NCBI GenBank assembly: GCA_035222895.1
Contig: JAVYIG010002510.1
Coordinates: 1-64,000, forward strand
Reading direction: 5' to 3'
From: Strongylocentrotus droebachiensis
Lineage: Eukaryota > Echinodermata > Echinoidea > Camarodonta > Strongylocentrotidae
DNA length: 64,000 nt
The notes beneath the pieces are model-generated. The model had not been told where the DNA came from, searched no databases, and saw only the letters and a list, made by a program, of their open reading frames with translations. Within the stretch, counting starts at the first letter, position 1. Each line of letters starts with the position of its first letter. This document shows, piece by piece, positions 60,141-64,000 of the stretch. Both the position numbers and the translations under genes were made by a program.

Positions 60141-62973
60141 GGGGGGGGGGGGAGGAAGAGAGGGTGGAAAGGGGGAGGGGCATGAATATATTGAGTGAAA
60201 ATGGGATTAATTTATCAGAACAATATACAACCCTTGTATTCATTACATACAGTAAATGGAGTATTTATAAATGGACAGATTGAATTAACATAGGTAGACA
60301 CATTTCATTTTCAGGGAGAAAACAAATTGGTTGATGCATTGATAGATAGAGAGATAAATATGCACAGTCTGATACGGTACATGTTTATTAACAAAAAGAT
60401 GAAAGATGTGAGAAAGAGAGAGTGAGTGGTGCAAAAACGATTTGTGTTATGTGAGAAATTTAAAAAGTCTACAATGGAAGTGATCCACACTAAGATATTT
60501 ATTATTTCATAATCTCTCTCATTAACTCCTTATATTTCCTTATCTTTACAGAATAAAACATTAATGGGAGAAGCAATGAAGCTTGCATCTCTGTCCCTTG
60601 CAGAAGCCAAGTTTGCAATGGGAGACATAAGGTAATTTTAGTCTTAGTATGCAACCCCCGTTATTACAGATTAGAGCTCATAGTATGATTATTTTCTATT
60701 TAATTGTATTGACATTATCATTGTACCGGAGTGTTGGCTCAGTCAGTAGAGCGTCCGCCTCACAACCGGGAGGTCGTGGGTTCGAACCCCGGCCGCGTCA
60801 TACCAAAAGACGTTAAAAGATGGGAGTTGTTGCTAACTTGTTTGGCGTTCAACAATTAAGGGAAAGAGCAACGTCGATCTGGCGCTGCTCAGTGGCTGCC
60901 GGGCTCACGATCAATTGGGCAAAAAGAATTTCCGTTTCGGTTTAATAAAATTTGGAGTGGACTATTAGGCTATTATTATTATTATTATTATTATTATTGG
61001 TTATAGTAAAATTACTTTTTTGACCGTTTGGTTGCACAGATTTTCTTCCTATGGAGAATTAAATGATGTATTTGTATAGATACAAATGAACAGACATATA
61101 TGTTAAAGCCTATCTGCACTAGTTTGGCCAGGAGGGATTAGACCTCCCTGCATGGTCACTGACAGGTGGTTATCTCATCAAATCAGCTCTCAATTAACAT
61201 ATTAGAAAAAGGGAACCATGGGGACCATCGGTTACCGATTAGGCATTGTTTGCTATATAGAGGGCACAAGTGGCTATAAGTAGTGCAGTGGGGCTTTAAA
61301 TAATTACATGTACAATTACATTACATGTCAAACGAGCTCTTTCACTTTTGTCAAATATTATCAACTACCGGTAAATAAAATGTACCATTATCATTTTTTT
61401 TAATGATGACCATTAATTGAAAAAATGTATAGGCTAACTAATCGTAATTGAATTCTAAGAACCTAATGTGTGTGGTGTTAAAATAGAAGGATTCTCTTTC
61501 CGTCTTATTTTCAGTCACAATGTTCTTCAGAATGTAACCAAGGCCCAAACCAAAGTGAGATCTAAGAAAGAGAATGTAGCGGGAGTCAACCTACCGGTCT
61601 TTGAACACTACACAGATGGAGCAGATAGTAAGTAGCATTGTGCACTTGGGAACATGTTAACATTGTTAAGATATTTGGGGTAAACAAATAAAATTGATTT
61701 AATTGTATCTTAACCATCCCATATTAAAGTAGAAGTTTCAGGCAAAGATTTATCGTCAAATATGTTGAAGAAATTCACCCCTTTTGTATTTTTCTCTGTG
61801 TTTGGTAAATGCAAGTGGATGCAAAAAGCCAAAATACAGACAAATCTCATATTTTTGACCACCCTTTCCATTTCTTTGTGTTTGTTTTTGTTTTCTATTG
61901 TTCTTATCCTGATATCCCAGACAAAAAGCTGTCTGGTTGGACAGACAGATAACAAGAAACTTTCTTTATCATGTATATTTTTGGGTTTATCGATATTGCT
62001 TTGCAGCCTATGAACTGACCGGTCTCTCTCGTGGAGGGCAGCAGATTGACAGACTAAAGAAGAACTATGCCAAAGCTATTGAGCTCCTTGTTGAGCTAGC
62101 CTCCCTCCAGACCTCCTTCATTACTCTGGATGAAGTCATCAAGATCACCAACAGACGTGTCAATGCAATCGAACATGGTACGTACGCAGGATGCACAGTT
62201 GGATAAAAGATGTTATGAATAGAAGAGGATTTGTTTTCCTATTAAACTCATCTTCATCTATCAGGATAGACCTTCTCTGTTAGTGCTAAGAAAGTGATCA
62301 ATAGATTATGGACAGTATTATGTGTGTAAAATTGTATAAGGCGGAACACTATCCAGGATGAAGGATACACAAACTGACATTGGATGACTTGTATATAAAA
62401 TATTAAATTGCAAGAAAAAATACAATTGAATTGAATTGAATATATTGATTCATATGTCGTACAACAGAAATTCCTTTTCCATTGGTTGAACAATAACAGA
62501 GATCATGTCATAGCAGAATTTTACATAAAAAAGAAGTGTACAATGAAAAATATACATTATTATGTGATCACAAACCAGAAGAAAATACAAAATAGGTTTG
62601 TGGTCCTCCAAAACCATTCCCCTTTGATGTTTTAAGGCCTGTTTTTATCAATTTGAATCAGTGATTGCAAATATCTGCTGAAAGTGATCTGAGGTCAAAT
62701 GTAGATCTCTAACTTGCTTATCTGCTCTTGTACCCCGCCCCCCATGCAGTCATCATCCCACGCATAGAGAACACCATCTCCTACATCACTACCGAGCTTG
62801 ACGAGCGAGAGAGGGAAGAGTTCTACCGTCTGAAGAAGATCCAGGAAAAGAAGAAGAAGATCAAAGCAAAGGAAGAGTTGAGGAGAAAGCAAAGACAAGC
62901 CCAGGGAGACTATGGTGATTCCAGGAACCTAATAGCTGATGATGTAGATGAAGATTTATTGTTTGACTCATAG
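56597..62973 (+). CDS. ATP6V1D: V-type proton ATPase subunit D, 247 aa, 6 exons
   Basis: Exons: 56597-56634, 58238-58355, 60552-60631, 61515-61627, 62007-62177, 62750-62973. Phases join to 247 codons plus TAG, exactly the human length. It starts [12 protein letters not shown]; conserved blocks are [21 protein letters not shown] (residues about 20-40), [56 protein letters not shown] and [17 protein letters not shown], with the acidic tail DEDLLFDS. Long N- and C-terminal helices form the central-stalk coiled coil that, with subunit F, turns inside the A3B3 head and couples ATP hydrolysis to proton pumping at the endomembrane. Introns carry a SINE (58.9 kb), a TTAA MITE (59.4 kb), a second SINE (60.7 kb) and a TTTAAAG-type MITE (61.1 kb). 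Confidence 0.97.
58880..59040 (+). mobile_element. Decayed tRNA-derived SINE in ATP6V1D intron 2
   Basis: A tRNA-like head (GTCTTGTGGATTAGTCACCAG, split by changes from the A-box region) leads to ATCCGAATCCAAGCC near the B box and to the shared body CACTCTCCACCCAGGTGTAAATG. The tail is lost. Confidence 0.6.
59382..59759. mobile_element. TTAA MITE with 18-bp perfect inverted ends
   Basis: GTTAAAGGTAAAGACCAG (59382-59399) and its exact reverse complement (59742-59759) bound 378 bp. TTAA lies at both ends. In ATP6V1D intron 2. Non-coding. Confidence 0.85.
60103..60155. repeat. (GA)n plus poly(G) tract
   Basis: GA microsatellite followed by a G run in ATP6V1D intron 2. It yields a spurious Ser/Leu/Pro-rich minus-strand frame. 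Confidence 0.9.
60725..61000 (+). mobile_element. tRNA-derived SINE, second family
   Basis: A-box-like TGGCTCAGTCA (60735-60745) and a perfect B box GGTTCGAACCC (60779-60789). A body unrelated to the 41 kb SINE follows (TTCAACAATTAAGGGAAAG, GGCGCTGCTCAGTGGC), with a (TTA)n tail at 60970-60999. In ATP6V1D intron 3, sense orientation. Confidence 0.8.
61103..61300. mobile_element. TTTAAAG-ended MITE, partner of 23271-23478
   Basis: The left end TTAAAGCCTATCTGCACTA pairs with the right end (TTTAAAGCCCCACTGCACTA when reversed). The interior is homologous to the copy at 23.3 kb. In ATP6V1D intron 3. Confidence 0.75.
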
Positions 62974-64000
62974 TGTAATGTTAGGAATAGATAGTTATAG
63001 ATGGGGAAATATATAGTAAAGAAATATATATCTATATACGTCTAGTTCATATGTTGATTATGAGCCGTTTTGTGAAATTCAATTTCTTTCCAAGACATCT
63101 CATAAGTATGTAATGGGTTACTGGGAGCAGTATGTCATTTTCCCCAATTTCGTATAGATAAAATAATACAAAAACTCATTTGGTGATTGTTTGTGTATTT
63201 ACATGATATATAGGGACAGTTTATGGTATCGGACTGAAAGTGATAGTTAATGGAATTATAGTTATGAGGGAAGGGAATTTGATTTGTATGGCTAGCCTTG
63301 TCATGATTCCAATTAGTGTCCCTAAAACCTATAACATAAAACCATGTGATTTCTTTCTCAGTGAAAGTCTCAAATAGACAGCAGAAATGTAATTAACAGT
63401 CATTTACAGCTTACTAAATATTATAGATATATTTCATATCATCCATATTGTACCATTAAAACAGAATTTATGAGCTGTAAATCTGTTAATCTTTATGATG
63501 ACGTAACAAATTGTTTTTGGACAGTTTATGGAATCGGACTGAAAGTGATAATTAATGGAATTATAGTTATGAGGGAAGGGAATTTGATTTGTATGGCTAG
63601 CCTTGTCATGATTCCAATTAGTGTCCCTAAAACCTATAACATAAAACCATGTGATTTCTTTCTCAGTCAAAGTCTCAAATAGACAGCAGAAATGTAATTA
63701 ACAGTCATTTACAGCTTACTAAATATTATAGATATATTTCATATCATCCATATTGTACCATTAAAACAGAATTTATGAGCTGTAAATCTGTTAATCTTTA
63801 TGATGACATAACAAATTGTTTTTGTAAAAGAAGTGAAAATGTTTGCTCTTTTAACTTTTAATATTGGATTGAACAACTCCTCTTCCATCGTGTGTGAATG
63901 ATAATGTGAAATTCATGAAATGGAATTCTAATAATCAATCAATGTAGATGTAGCAGTATGTTCATGTTGTAGTACAGTACCTATTGCATCATGTATGATA
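62974..64000. other. ATP6V1D 3' flank
   Basis: Presumed 3' UTR and downstream DNA, AT-rich, dominated by the 305-bp tandem duplication at 63214-63823. No further gene before the window ends. Confidence 0.5.
63214..63823. repeat. 305-bp tandem duplication
   Basis: Units 63214-63518 and 63519-63823 are nearly identical (few substitutions, e.g. TATCGG/AATCGG, GACGTAAC/GACATAAC). Confidence 0.92.

Noticed and set aside
60725-60800. Genuine tRNA gene
   Set aside because: The A and B boxes are good but the acceptor stem does not close and a SINE body with a (TTA)n tail follows; it is a SINE head. The same reasoning applies to 41060-41125.

Overview
The window looks like part of an echinoderm genome, most likely a sea urchin. 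It has intron-rich genes of animal type with GT-AG introns. Two replication-dependent histone genes carry the sea urchin set of signals: a PyCATTCPu-like cap site, a stem-loop, and a purine-rich CAAGAAAGA element. The intergenic DNA is AT-rich and full of MITEs, tRNA-derived SINEs, hAT-like elements and long poly(G)/poly(C) runs. The species call is an inference from sequence style.

Layout. (1) 1-5.3 kb is repeat DNA with no gene: decayed tandem repeats, G/C homopolymers, and a 1.35 kb near-identical tandem duplication, each unit carrying one copy of a hAT-like element with a decayed C2H2 zinc finger. (2) 6.1-7.6 kb, minus strand: an unrecognised, very acidic, tryptophan-studded 271-residue protein with an intron in its 5' UTR. 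(3) 10.6-18.6 kb, plus strand: a complete eight-exon secreted proteinase K-type subtilase of 393 residues with propeptide and catalytic residues intact. (4) 18.7-35.5 kb: histone H2B (22 kb) and histone H2A (35.5 kb), intronless, same strand, 13 kb apart. Between them lies a mosaic of nested transposons that includes a 7.86 kb TA-flanked element (26,538-34,393). That element has matching inverted ends, minisatellite arms about 1 kb and 1.8 kb long, and no visible transposase. (5) 40.2-47.3 kb, minus: ATG14 (Barkor), eleven coding exons, 521 residues, complete. (6) 51.6-56.0 kb, minus: TATA-binding protein, seven coding exons, 266 residues, complete. (7) 56.6-63.0 kb, plus: V-ATPase subunit D, six exons, 247 residues, complete, head to head with TBP across about 0.6 kb.

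The genes do not form one pathway. ATG14 serves autophagy initiation, ATP6V1D serves acidification of the lysosome and other compartments, TBP serves transcription, and the histones serve S-phase chromatin. The order TBP then ATG14 on one strand matches the vertebrate TBPL2-ATG14 neighbourhood as I recall it. That suggests an old linkage. The least explained structure is the 7.86 kb minisatellite-armed element. It appears to be inserted into an older TGACGTCA-bearing MITE.
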